This document shows positions 16,334 through 24,742 of a stretch of 50,103 bases of DNA, one piece after another. The notes under the pieces were generated by a model. That model searched no databases, was not told the origin of the DNA, and saw only the letters and a list, made by a program, of their open reading frames with translations. Position 1 is the stretch's first letter. Each line of letters starts with the position of its first letter. A program made the translations under genes and the position numbers. The stretch is from contig DXZW01000029.1 of NCBI GenBank assembly GCA_019419455.1, positions 1 through 50,103 of the forward strand. The letters are read 5' to 3'. The DNA comes from Collinsella sp. (GTDB taxonomy: Bacteria; Actinomycetota; Coriobacteriia; Coriobacteriales; Coriobacteriaceae).

Positions 16334-18892
16334 TTATCTGCCCTTAGGCTTGCTGGCGTAGAACTTCTTCTTTTTGGGCTTGCCGGCGGGGGAGGGTTTG
16401 CCGGCAAAGTTGGACTTGCCGTTGCCGGCCTGCGCGTGCGCGGGTACTGCCGCACGGGGCTTGCGGGCCTCGGGGTTGCGCAGCTCCTCGGTTCGCTCGG
16501 CAATTTCCTCGGCGCTAAAGCCGACCTCGGCCATGGCGTCCTCGATGGGCAGGCGGCGCACGATATAGCAATGGTGCACCTTCTGGTTGCGTGCGAAGTC
16601 CTCGGGGATGGTCTGCGCCGTTATGTCCTGTAGCACCACGCCCGCGCGTGCGAGCTTGCGTGTCTCGGGGCGGAAGCCTCGCAGGTTGCAGCTAAAGATG
16701 GCATGGCCGCCCTGTGCGAGCAGGCGCGATACGCCGGCCAACAGCTCAACATGGTCGCGCTGGACATCCCAGGTGCGGCGGCCCATCTTGGACGAGTTCG
16801 AGAACGTGGGCGGGTCGACAAAAATCAGGTCCCAGCGGTTGCGCGTCTGGCGCTGGTCGCGAATCCAGGCGAGCACGTCGTCGCGCACAAAGTGATGCTG
16901 CGGACCCACAAAGCCGTTCTGGCGCATGTTGCGCTCGGCCCAGTCCAGATAGGTGTTGGAGAGGTCGACCGTCACGGTCTCCTCGACGCCGCCATCGGCC
17001 GCGTAGCAGGTGGCGGTGCCGGTGTAGGCAAACAGGTTGAGGAAGCGACGCGCCTGCTTGGCGTGCTCGCGCACCAGGTTGCGGGTGACGCGGTGGTCCA
17101 AGAAAATGCCCACGTCCAGGTAGTCGTCAAAGTTGACGGCAAAGGTAAGGCCGCCCTCTTCGATGAGCGGGAGGCGACGGCGTGCGATATTGGCGCGCTC
17201 GCCCGATCCGCCCTTGCCGGCGCCCTGCTTGCCGTACTGCGAGCCGCCACGCGAACGCATGCGGGCCTTGGCGTGCACATGCTCGGCGGGAACATCTAGG
17301 ATACGCGGTGCGATGGCCAGAATGTCGAGCATACGGGCCTGGGCCAGTGCGGGGTCGATGGTCTTAGGCGCGGCGTATTCGGCGATGACGAGCCATCGGC
17401 CCGGCGTCTGCGGGCAACCCTCGTACAGGTCGATGGCGGCGGAGTAGTCGGGCAGGTCGGCATCGTAGACGCGGTAGCAGCTCACGCCCTCGCGCTTGGC
17501 CCACTTGCGACGCAGGCGAGCGTTCTTGCGCAGGCGGTTGGCGAACTGCTCGGACTCGGGGATGAGCACGGGCAGCGGCTTGCCGTCACCCAGGTCGAGC
17601 GTGGCGGCGGGTTCGGACATGGGGGTGTTGGCGGCTTCGTCTTCGGCATCTGCGGTCTTGTCCTCGGCATCCGTGCTGGTCGCAGCTTCAAATGCCGCGG
17701 CAGCGTGGTCAAGCGAGGGCCAAACCTCAATAGTCGCCTCTTCGTTGTTGGGCATGACGGCGATGGAGCGCGCGGGCTCGGCATGGAGCGCGCGGGCCAT
17801 AAGGCCGTCGCGAGTGAGCGCGGCGACCGGTGCGGTAGCGAGCTCGGGCGCGCGGCGCAGCTCGCCGACCAGCGTCATGGCGTCGTGCATGAGCGAAAGC
17901 GGCGTCTCGGTGGTGTCTGCGACCACGGCAACGCCGGCGACAGCACCCGCATGGTCCAGCACGGTGGCGGGCTTAGCGGCGCAAAAATCGACAAAGCGCT
18001 TGTAGCCGGCGCACTTGACCATGCGCTCGGCGGTCTTGCGGGCGGCGGGGTCGATGTCCACGGCCACGATGCGCGCCTGGCGCTCGCGCGCTGCCGCCTC
18101 GCGCTCGCGTGCCTCGGCGAGCAGCTGCTCCCACAGGGCGGCGTCGTGCAGCTGCCAGCCCTCAAAGCCCCAGTGCTCGCGGGCGGCGCCCGGAGCGCGG
18201 TCGGTTAGAATGTTCACGGCCTCCAGCAGCAGGCCGCCGCCGGCGCACGAGGCATCGATCAGCGTGGGAAGGGCTTCGTTCTCGTAATCGTCGGCCGTCA
18301 GCTCGCGCTCGCATAGTGCGGTCCAGCCGACCTGCGCCAGCACCAGGGCGGCGTAGTCGGGGCGCAACACGTGTGCGCCCTCGCCGGCACGAGTCGCAGC
18401 GGGCGGCAGGCGTTTGAACAGCGGGTCGCCCGAAAGGTCTAGGCTTATGCTCGCGCGGCGCTGGCGCAGCGAAAGCAGTAGGTGAACATCGGGGTCGGCG
18501 GCATCGACATCGGCGCGACGTCCCGTGGTCTCGGCCAGGCGGTCGCACAGCGCGTCTTTGGCACGCAGGGCCGAGAAGCGCGTGTTGCGCAGCTGCTCGG
18601 TCACGCCGCGGGCGGTAATGGCGATGGTGGCGCCGGGGCGGACGATGTTCTCCCAGGCGATGTCGTAAACGCTGTCGTACAACTCATCGGCATCCTGTGC
18701 CCCAAAGCGCCCGAGCACCACAAACACGCGGCTGGCCAGGCGCGACCACAGGCAGGCGCGGTAGCCTTCTTCGAGCTCGCCCTCAAATGTAGCGCGGCCC
18801 TTCAGGCGGCGGACATGCGAAAGCCCGAGGCGTTTAAGCTCATCGGCGAGTGCGGACTCAAAGCCCTCGGGGCAGCTTGCGTAAAATTCCAT
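16334..18892 (-). CDS. rlmL: RlmKL-like 23S rRNA methyltransferase with degenerate RlmL half
   Basis: An 852-residue homologue of E. coli RlmKL (about 700). The THUMP region and first methyltransferase domain occupy residues 1-400, the RlmK-type domain about 450-790. The second domain is intact: LFAYTGTATCYAADGG, VDLSNTYLDWAERN and FVDPPTFSNSSKM match family motifs for G2069 N7 methylation. In the first domain the SAM loop DPMCGSGTLLIEA is replaced by DASCAGGGLLLEA and the catalytic NPPYG is missing (the place reads VAVVADTTETPLS). An acidic insert near 395-440 and a basic tail (GKPKKKKFYASKPKGR) are extra. Start ATG 18892 has AGAGAGG upstream. G2445 methylation by this protein is therefore doubtful. 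Confidence 0.88.
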   Translation of the reverse strand: MEFYASCPEGFESALADELKRLGLSHVRRLKGRATFEGELEEGYRACLWSRLASRVFVVLGRFGAQDADELYDSVYDIAWENIVRPGATIAITARGVTEQLRNTRFSALRAKDALCDRLAETTGRRADVDAADPDVHLLLSLRQRRASISLDLSGDPLFKRLPPAATRAGEGAHVLRPDYAALVLAQVGWTALCERELTADDYENEALPTLIDASCAGGGLLLEAVNILTDRAPGAAREHWGFEGWQLHDAALWEQLLAEAREREAAARERQARIVAVDIDPAARKTAERMVKCAGYKRFVDFCAAKPATVLDHAGAVAGVAVVADTTETPLSLMHDAMTLVGELRRAPELATAPVAALTRDGLMARALHAEPARSIAVMPNNEEATIEVWPSLDHAAAAFEAATSTDAEDKTADAEDEAANTPMSEPAATLDLGDGKPLPVLIPESEQFANRLRKNARLRRKWAKREGVSCYRVYDADLPDYSAAIDLYEGCPQTPGRWLVIAEYAAPKTIDPALAQARMLDILAIAPRILDVPAEHVHAKARMRSRGGSQYGKQGAGKGGSGERANIARRRLPLIEEGGLTFAVNFDDYLDVGIFLDHRVTRNLVREHAKQARRFLNLFAYTGTATCYAADGGVEETVTVDLSNTYLDWAERNMRQNGFVGPQHHFVRDDVLAWIRDQRQTRNRWDLIFVDPPTFSNSSKMGRRTWDVQRDHVELLAGVSRLLAQGGHAIFSCNLRGFRPETRKLARAGVVLQDITAQTIPEDFARNQKVHHCYIVRRLPIEDAMAEVGFSAEEIAERTEELRNPEARKPRAAVPAHAQAGNGKSNFAGKPSPAGKPKKKKFYASKPKGR

Positions 18893-18967
18893 GGGTGACC
18901 TCTCTGGTTGCGTCGCTCCATTATATGATGGATGCTTCGTTTGCCCTTATCCTCGAAAGGAACCCAT

Positions 18968-19795
18968 ATGATTGATGCGTGTCCCGAACCCGCTGTGCTC
19001 TTTTTTGACGTGGACGGCACGCTGACGTCGTTCGATCCCGACGATATGACCGATAAGGACTTCAATGCAATCCATCCGTCGAAGGCCGTTGTCGATGCAT
19101 TTGGTCGCCTGCGCAATGCGGGTCACCAGGCATTTATCTGCACGGGTCGCCCCTTGTGGCTGATTGCCGATGGCCTGCGCGCGCTGAACCCGGCGGGTAT
19201 CGTTGCCATGGCGGGGGCCACGCTCGAGGTCGAGGGCCGCGTGGCACACGAGGACTGCATTGACGAGGACATTGTTGAGGAGCTCGCGCGTCGCATTACT
19301 GTGGCGGGCGGCGAGGCATTGTTCGAGACGAACGGTGCCACCTATTCACTTGAGCCAGTTGGTGTCGAACAGTCATTTCTGCTAGGCGCCGGCGTGGTGC
19401 ATGGCACCGATCAGATGCGCATCGATGGCCGCTTGCGCGTAGGCAAGGTGTGCATTAACGCGTACGACCTGGCTCGCGTAGCCAACGATGACGGCTTTAT
19501 CGAGCGCGAGTTTGAGCTGTGCAACACCGGTGGTCAGAATCGCGAGCTGAGCCCCAAGGGCATCGACAAGGGCGTGGGCGTGGCGCGAGCGCTGGAATAC
19601 CTGGGTCGCACCGGCAACGCGCGCACCTTTGGCTTTGGCGATTCCGGCAACGATCTGGGTATGCTCGCCGCCGTCGAGACGGCTGTAGCCATGGGCAACG
19701 CCATGCCCGAGGTCAAGGCAGTCGCCGACTACGTGACCGACGATGTCGCACACGATGGCACCGTCACAGCGATGCAACATTTCGGCCTCATCTAA
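18968..19795 (+). CDS. HAD-superfamily (Cof-like) phosphatase
   Basis: About 275 residues. Motif I is FFDVDGTLTSF (catalytic Asp pair near residues 15-17), motif II includes FICTGRP, and motif IV is GFGDSGNDLGML, with a Cof-type C2 cap in between. Such enzymes dephosphorylate sugar phosphates, FMN or other small metabolites in the cytoplasm; the substrate is not deducible. ATG 18968 has GAAAGGAA 6 nt upstream; an ATG-like start at 18932 is not needed. It is divergent from rlmKL with a 75-nt gap. Confidence 0.88.
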   Translation: MIDACPEPAVLFFDVDGTLTSFDPDDMTDKDFNAIHPSKAVVDAFGRLRNAGHQAFICTGRPLWLIADGLRALNPAGIVAMAGATLEVEGRVAHEDCIDEDIVEELARRITVAGGEALFETNGATYSLEPVGVEQSFLLGAGVVHGTDQMRIDGRLRVGKVCINAYDLARVANDDGFIEREFELCNTGGQNRELSPKGIDKGVGVARALEYLGRTGNARTFGFGDSGNDLGMLAAVETAVAMGNAMPEVKAVADYVTDDVAHDGTVTAMQHFGLI

Positions 19796-19988
19796 TGAAT
19801 CTCGCCTTCTGACGTTTGCTCAAACTGCGACTCTTTGCTTTTGCATGCTCAATCGATTTATCAATCCAAACACTGAGGTGTTTATACCGTTCGCCGAGAA
19901 GATAAAAACCCGCAGTTCACGCCTTGATAAACGTAGGTAAAGTGTTTAGCAGTTTATCGGCCGTATGCTAACGAAAGGAATCAGGCAG

Positions 19989-20693
19989 ATGGCAATCAAG
20001 GTGTTCGCTGACGGTGCAAATCTCGAGGGCATGCTCGACATGTACGAGAACGGCAACGTTCAGGGTTTCACGACCAACCCGTCCCTTATGAAGAAGGGCG
20101 GCGTGACGGATTACCGCGCGTTTGCCAAGGAGGTCCTGGCCCACATCACCGATGTGTCCGTGTCGTTTGAGGTCTTTGCCGACGACGTCGAGACCATGGA
20201 GGTCGAGGCCCGCGAGATCGCTACCTGGGCCGAGAACGTCTACGTCAAGATTCCGTGCGTGACCACCAAGGGTGAGTCCACCGCCGAGCTGGTGCGCAAG
20301 CTTTCGGCCGACGGCATCAAGGTCAACGTCACCACCATCTTTACGCCTACGCAGGTCGACGAGATGGTCGAGGCCGTTGATGCCGAGACACCGTCCATCA
20401 TCTCGCTCTTTGCCGGCCGCATCGCCGATACCGGCGTCGACCCCATTCCGTTTATGACGGAGTCGGTCAAGAAGGCCGCCGCCAAGCCCAACTGCGAGGT
20501 CCTGTGGGCATCCACGCGTGAGCTTATCAATATTTACCAGGCGGAAGGATGCGGTTGCCAGATCATCACGGTGCCCAACAGCATCCTGGCCAAGCGTAAG
20601 AACATCGGCCGTGACCCGTACGAGGTCTCGCTCGATACCGTGCGCGGTTTTGCCAAGGATATCGCCTCGCTCGGTTTCCATATCCTGCCGTAA
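19989..20693 (+). CDS. Transaldolase-family / fructose-6-phosphate aldolase-like protein
   Basis: A 234-residue class I aldolase of the short transaldolase family (TalC/Fsa-like). FADGANLEGM and GFTTNPSLMKKGG are the N-terminal marks, VYVKIPC holds the Schiff-base Lys near residue 91, and VNVTTIFTPTQ, ISLFAGRIADTG and WASTRE continue the barrel. It acts in the cytoplasm, transferring or cleaving three-carbon units of sugar phosphates; transaldolase and F6P aldolase activities cannot be told apart here. ATG 19989 has AAAGGA 9 nt upstream. The last 16 bases of the coding end, including the TTCCATATCCTGCCGT that encodes the C-terminus, recur at 20832. Confidence 0.88.
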   Translation: MAIKVFADGANLEGMLDMYENGNVQGFTTNPSLMKKGGVTDYRAFAKEVLAHITDVSVSFEVFADDVETMEVEAREIATWAENVYVKIPCVTTKGESTAELVRKLSADGIKVNVTTIFTPTQVDEMVEAVDAETPSIISLFAGRIADTGVDPIPFMTESVKKAAAKPNCEVLWASTRELINIYQAEGCGCQIITVPNSILAKRKNIGRDPYEVSLDTVRGFAKDIASLGFHILP

Positions 20694-20847
20694 CGCGAAC
20701 GCTGGCTACATCGCGGGTTGTTCGCCCCGGCCTTTCCTTTCCCTATCGCTCACGCGCTTCGCGAGGGTCGCGCTAGGCAAAGGAAAGGCCGGGGCTGCCG
20801 ACACGAACTTGCCGGTAGGTTGGTGATAGGCTTCCATATCCTGCCGT
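20676..20847. repeat. 16-bp direct repeat enclosing a palindrome at the aldolase 3' end
   Basis: TTCCATATCCTGCCGT occurs at 20676-20691 (end of the aldolase gene) and again at 20832-20847. Between them GCCCCGGCCTTTCCTTT (20724-20740) pairs with 20779-20795. The layout resembles a small element that carried or duplicated the gene end. No gene lies inside. Confidence 0.7.
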
Positions 20848-20856
20848 GGACAAAGG

Positions 20857-21059
20857 TACCCCCGCCTGCGCCGTGCAAAATTGAGAGTATTCAGCAAGGT
20901 AAAGGCTTTTACCAGCTGGGTGAAGCATGGAACAGCCCCCGTTTTGGCTCTGATGACGCTAAAACGGGGGCTGTTTCTTGCTTTTTCGTCTCTGAGGGGC
21001 ATCCGGAACGGTGGAATTTGCAGAATACTCGCGATTTTGCACGTCGCGAGAGGGGGGAC
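20857..21059. repeat. Nested palindromic element with an inner terminator
   Basis: CGTGCAAAAT..GAGTATTC.GCAA (20872-20897) pairs imperfectly with 21018-21043, and outer GTACCCCC pairs loosely with GGGGGGACC at the far end. Inside, AACAGCCCCCGTTTT (20931-20945) and AAAACGGGGGCTGTT (20961-20975) make a perfect 15-bp stem followed by TCTTGCTTTTT, a strong terminator. It separates the convergent aldolase and tex genes. Confidence 0.75.
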
Positions 21060-21073
21060 CCTTGCTTGGCGGT

Positions 21074-23221
21074 TTACTTCCCCTGCACCATGGTGAGGGA
21101 GATCTTCTTGCGGTCGCGATCGACCTTTTCAACCCACACCTTGACCGTGTCACCGACGCGCACCACGTCGCTGGGGTGCTTGACGAAGCGGTTGGCCAGC
21201 TTGGAGATGTGCACGAGGCCGTCCTGGTGCACGCCCACGTCGACGAAGGCGCCAAAGTCGACGACGTTGCGCACCGTGCCCTTGAGTTCCATGCCGGGCT
21301 CCAGGTCGTCGATCGAAAGCGCCGAGCGGCTAAAGACTACCTCGGGCGCGTCGTCGCGCGGGTCGCGACCGGGCTTCTTGAGCTCGTTGACAATGTCGAT
21401 GAGCGTGAGGGTGCCGCAGTCCAGGTCGCTTGCCAGCGCCGAGATGCTGCCCAGGCGGCGCTCGATATCGGGCACGCCGCCGCGGCTGAGCTCGCTTGCC
21501 GCAACGCCGGCGCGCTCCAGGACGGCCGTGGCCACCTCGTAGCTTTCGGGGTGGACGCTTGTCGCGTCGAGCGGGTTCTTGCCGCCGCTGATGCGCAGGA
21601 AACCTGCGGCGTTGAGGTACGCCTTGGGTCCCAGCTTGGGGACCTTCTTGAGCTGGCGGCGATCGGTAAAGGCGCCGTTTTCCTCGCGGTAGGCCACGAT
21701 GTTTTTGGCTACGCTCGGCGTAATGCCCGACACGTAGCCCAGCAGGCTTGCGCTCGCGGTGTTGACGTCGACGCCCACACGGTTGACGACGTCTTCCACC
21801 ACGTGGCCCAAGGTGCGCGAAAGCTCGGCCTGGTCAAGGTCGTGCTGGTACTGGCCAACGCCGATGGACTGGGGCGGAATCTTGACGAGCTCTGCCAGCG
21901 GGTCTTGCAGACGGCGGCCCAGGCTCATGGCGCCACGTACGGTGACATCCAGATCGGGATACTCCTGGCTCGCGAGCTCGGAGGCGGAGTACACCGACGC
22001 GCCCGCCTCGTTGACGATGGTGTAGCGAAGGCTGGGCGCCTGCTCGGCAATAAACTCCGAGACGACTTCCTCGGTCTCGCGGCTGGCGGTGCCGTTGCCG
22101 ATGACGATGGTGTTGACGCTGTCCTTCTTGACGAGGCGGGCGAGCTCGCGCTTGGTGCCGGCGACGTCGTGGCGCGGCTTGGTGGGGTAGACCACGCCGT
22201 GGTCGAGCAGCTTGCCGGTCTCGTCCATGACGGCGACCTTGCAGCCGGTGCGGTAGCCCGGATCGAGCGCGAGTACGCGGGCGCCGCGCACGGGGCGCGC
22301 CGAGAGCAGGCCTTCGAGATTCTTGGCAAAGACGTTGATGGCCTCGGTCTGGGCGCGAACGGTGAGTTTGGCGCGGGCCTCGCGCTCCAGCGAGGGGGCC
22401 ATCAGGCGCTTGTAGCCGTCGGCGATGGCAGCATCGAAGATGGGAGCAAACACGCCCTGGCGACGGGGCCAACGGCCGCCGAGGCGTGCCGTGGCGGCAG
22501 CGCCGTCGACGTTCACGCACACGCGGAGCTTGCCCTCGCGCTCACCGCGGTCGATAGCCAGCACGCGGTGGTTGGGAATACGGCGCAGCGGCTCGTCAAA
22601 GTTGTAGTAGGGCTCGTAGGGAGTCTTCTCCGTGGGGTCGGTGGCCTCGACGACGATATCGGCGGTGTTTTGCGTAAGGGCGCGCAGGTCGGCGACGTTC
22701 TCGGGATCCTCGGCCACCGTCTCGGCCACGATGTCGGCGGCGCCGGCAAGCGCCTTCTCGGGCGTGTCGAAGCCGGCCTCCTCGTTGACGTATGTTGCGG
22801 CGGCGTCGAGCGCGCTGCCCTTGGCCGAGGCCTGCATGATGATCATGTTGGCGAGCGGCTCCAGGCCGGCTTCGCGGGCCTTCTGTGCGCGGGTCATGCG
22901 CTTTTTGCGGTAGGGCTTGTAGAGGTCCTCGACACGCTGGAGCTGCGTGGCCTCGCGGATCTGCTGCTCGAGCTCGGGCGTGAGCTTACCCTGGGCGTCG
23001 ATGAGCAGGATAACGTCCTCTTTGCGCTGCTCAAGATTGCGCAGGTATGACAGGCGCTCGTCGAGGGCGCGCAGGGCGACGTCGTCCATGCCGCCCGTGG
23101 CCTCCTTGCGGTAGCGCGAGATAAAGGGGATGGTGTTGCCCTCGTCGATGAGCTTGACGGCCGCTTCGATGTTGGCGGCCTTAAGGTTGAGCTCGCGGGC
23201 GAGCTGGGCGATAAGATCCAT
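21074..23221 (-). CDS. tex: Tex, RNA-binding transcription accessory protein
   Basis: A 715-residue Tex protein. Order: N-terminal helical Tex region (NTIPFISRYRKEATGGMDD), YqgF/RNase H-like domain (RVLALDPGYRTGCKVAVMD near residue 320), helix-hairpin-helix region (GVGQYQHDLDQ... and GLGPKAYLNAAGF-like KLGPKAYLNAAGFLRI) and a C-terminal S1 domain (GTVRNVVDFGAFVDVGVHQDG). Tex binds nucleic acids and affects transcription and stress fitness. I set the start at ATG 23221, with AAGGAG 5 nt upstream and the conserved MDLIAQLARELN N-terminus; the frame can be extended upstream to 23308, but that adds unrelated sequence. Confidence 0.95.
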   Translation of the reverse strand: MDLIAQLARELNLKAANIEAAVKLIDEGNTIPFISRYRKEATGGMDDVALRALDERLSYLRNLEQRKEDVILLIDAQGKLTPELEQQIREATQLQRVEDLYKPYRKKRMTRAQKAREAGLEPLANMIIMQASAKGSALDAAATYVNEEAGFDTPEKALAGAADIVAETVAEDPENVADLRALTQNTADIVVEATDPTEKTPYEPYYNFDEPLRRIPNHRVLAIDRGEREGKLRVCVNVDGAAATARLGGRWPRRQGVFAPIFDAAIADGYKRLMAPSLEREARAKLTVRAQTEAINVFAKNLEGLLSARPVRGARVLALDPGYRTGCKVAVMDETGKLLDHGVVYPTKPRHDVAGTKRELARLVKKDSVNTIVIGNGTASRETEEVVSEFIAEQAPSLRYTIVNEAGASVYSASELASQEYPDLDVTVRGAMSLGRRLQDPLAELVKIPPQSIGVGQYQHDLDQAELSRTLGHVVEDVVNRVGVDVNTASASLLGYVSGITPSVAKNIVAYREENGAFTDRRQLKKVPKLGPKAYLNAAGFLRISGGKNPLDATSVHPESYEVATAVLERAGVAASELSRGGVPDIERRLGSISALASDLDCGTLTLIDIVNELKKPGRDPRDDAPEVVFSRSALSIDDLEPGMELKGTVRNVVDFGAFVDVGVHQDGLVHISKLANRFVKHPSDVVRVGDTVKVWVEKVDRDRKKISLTMVQGK

Positions 23222-23302
23222 GGGACTCCTTGCGTTTAAGGTGCGTTTGCAGCACAGGGCTACCAAGGATACCACCCGTCCCAAAAGGCTGTTTTGGGGC
23301 CG

Positions 23303-23464
23303 CGCCACGAAAACGGCCTATCTACTACGTTTTACCCGTAGGGGCTGACCATACCTGGGTTTTCCGAAAATCGACAAGCCGGTTACCTGCGGTTTTTATT
23401 TCGCGAAATTCGGCATGGTTGAGGGCGATCGGTTAAACGTAGTAGATAGGCACATTTCGTGGCG
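23303..23464. repeat. Large palindromic intergenic element
   Basis: Arms 23303-23336 and 23431-23464 match over 34 positions with 4 mismatches, including the shared block CCTATCTACTACGTTT. Inside, CTGACCAT pairs with ATGGTTGAG. The 411-bp gap 23222-23632 upstream of tex otherwise holds only the terminator at 23530 and presumably the tex promoter, which I could not place. Confidence 0.75.
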
Positions 23465-23529
23465 AACGAATCAAGCTAAGGTGCAAAAAGTCCCCCGTCC
23501 CAGAAAAATCATTGACAACGTAGCAAAAT

Positions 23530-23559
23530 GCCCCGCGGGCAGGAGGCTGCTCGCGGGGC
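23530..23559 (-). terminator. Terminator of the leftward dehydrogenase operon
   Basis: On the minus strand GCCCCGCGAGCAG, a short loop, and CTGCCCGCGGGGC form a long stem followed by ATTTTGC. It lies about 70 nt past the stop of the Gfo/Idh/MocA gene. Confidence 0.7.
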
Positions 23560-23632
23560 GAAGAAGAGGGGCTTGTTTGTGGCGGATCGAGGGGCTCGGC
23601 ATGGGGTTTCTGCCGTGGCCGCTCTTAAGGCA

Positions 23633-24673
23633 TTACAACTCGACGAGCTGGCCGGTCTCGGCGGCCTCCTTGATGGCGTTGAGAAGCGTGAGCGTCTTGA
23701 CGTTGTCGGCGGGGGTCACGACGGGCTCGACCTCGCGGCGGACGACCTTCACAAAGTGCTTGAGCTGCATCTTGTGCGGCAGCGCCGGGTCCACAGCCGG
23801 GATCTCCATCTGCAGCGGCTTGTGCCAGTTGGAGGCACCGTCGTAGGAGAACTGGTGCAGGCGGGGTAGCGAAAGGGCGCCCTTGGTGCCACCGATAAAG
23901 TAGGCATCGGCGTCGAAGGGGCGATACTGCGGATCCTCGCGAGCGGTTGCCTCCCAGTTCCAGGGGCTGGCGGTGGCGTCGGAGATGGTCATGCTTGCGA
24001 GCGCGCCATCGGCAAAACGGACGTTGACCACGGCGGAGTCCTCGGTCTCAAAACCGCGGGCGGCGCTGGACTGCATGCCCTGGACGGCAACGGGCTCGCC
24101 CAGCAGGTAGCGGAGCAGGTCGACGTCGTGCACCAGGTTGACCAGGATCGGGCCGGCACCCTTCTTGCGGCGCCACTCGACATCGAAGTACTCGTCATTC
24201 TTATAGATCATGTAGTGGAAGCTCGACACGGTGAGCTTGCCCAGCTCGCCGGACTCGATGATCTCCTTGGCCTTGTTGACGAAGGGGTTGTGACGACGGT
24301 GCTGACCCACGAGCACGGGTACGCCGGCGGTCTCGGCCTCGGCGGCGAAAGCCTGGGCATCCTCGAGGTCGTTGGAGATCGGCTTTTCGACCAGCGGCAC
24401 GATGTTGCGCTTGATGGCCTCGCGGGCAACGCCCAGATGCAGGTCGTTGGGGGTGGCGATGATGACGGCTTCGGGCTTGACCTCGTCCATCATCTGGGCG
24501 GGATCGGTGTAAAACGGCACGTCGGCGGCCTCGGCCGTGGCGCGGGCGCCCTCAAAGGCGTCGGCGATGGCGACGAGCTCGGCCTCGGGTTCCTCGGTGA
24601 CAAAGCGGATGTGGTTGCGGCCCATGGCGCCGGCGCCGATAACGGCAATGCGGACGGGGTTGAGCTCAGACAT
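23633..24673 (-). CDS. Gfo/Idh/MocA-family NAD(P)-dependent dehydrogenase
   Basis: A 346-residue oxidoreductase. The N-terminal Rossmann fold shows IAVIGAGAMGRNHIRF; VIIATPNDLH and VEKPISND (the family EKP, here with the Lys) follow at about residues 75-100. The C-terminal domain has VHDVDLLRYLLGEP, where the Asp/His region binds substrate. Family members oxidise sugars, inositols or related polyols, or reduce ketones; the substrate is unknown. It is the last gene of the leftward group SDR, MFS carrier, dehydrogenase, with its AAGGAG site just after the dispersed palindrome at 24704. A shared catabolic role with the SDR is inferred. Confidence 0.88.
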   Translation of the reverse strand: MSELNPVRIAVIGAGAMGRNHIRFVTEEPEAELVAIADAFEGARATAEAADVPFYTDPAQMMDEVKPEAVIIATPNDLHLGVAREAIKRNIVPLVEKPISNDLEDAQAFAAEAETAGVPVLVGQHRRHNPFVNKAKEIIESGELGKLTVSSFHYMIYKNDEYFDVEWRRKKGAGPILVNLVHDVDLLRYLLGEPVAVQGMQSSAARGFETEDSAVVNVRFADGALASMTISDATASPWNWEATAREDPQYRPFDADAYFIGGTKGALSLPRLHQFSYDGASNWHKPLQMEIPAVDPALPHKMQLKHFVKVVRREVEPVVTPADNVKTLTLLNAIKEAAETGQLVEL

Positions 24674-24703
24674 TTCGACTCCTTAATACTGGTGACCGGT
24701 GGA

Positions 24704-24734
24704 ATGCGACAAAGGGGCTGTCCCTTTGTCGCAT
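24704..24734. repeat. Dispersed palindrome inside the dehydrogenase operon
   Basis: ATGCGACAAAGGG and CCCTTTGTCGCAT are perfect 13-bp arms around a 5-nt loop. It lies between the MFS carrier and the Gfo/Idh/MocA gene, so it could stabilise or attenuate the operon mRNA. Confidence 0.8.
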
Positions 24735-24742
24735 CGGTAGAA

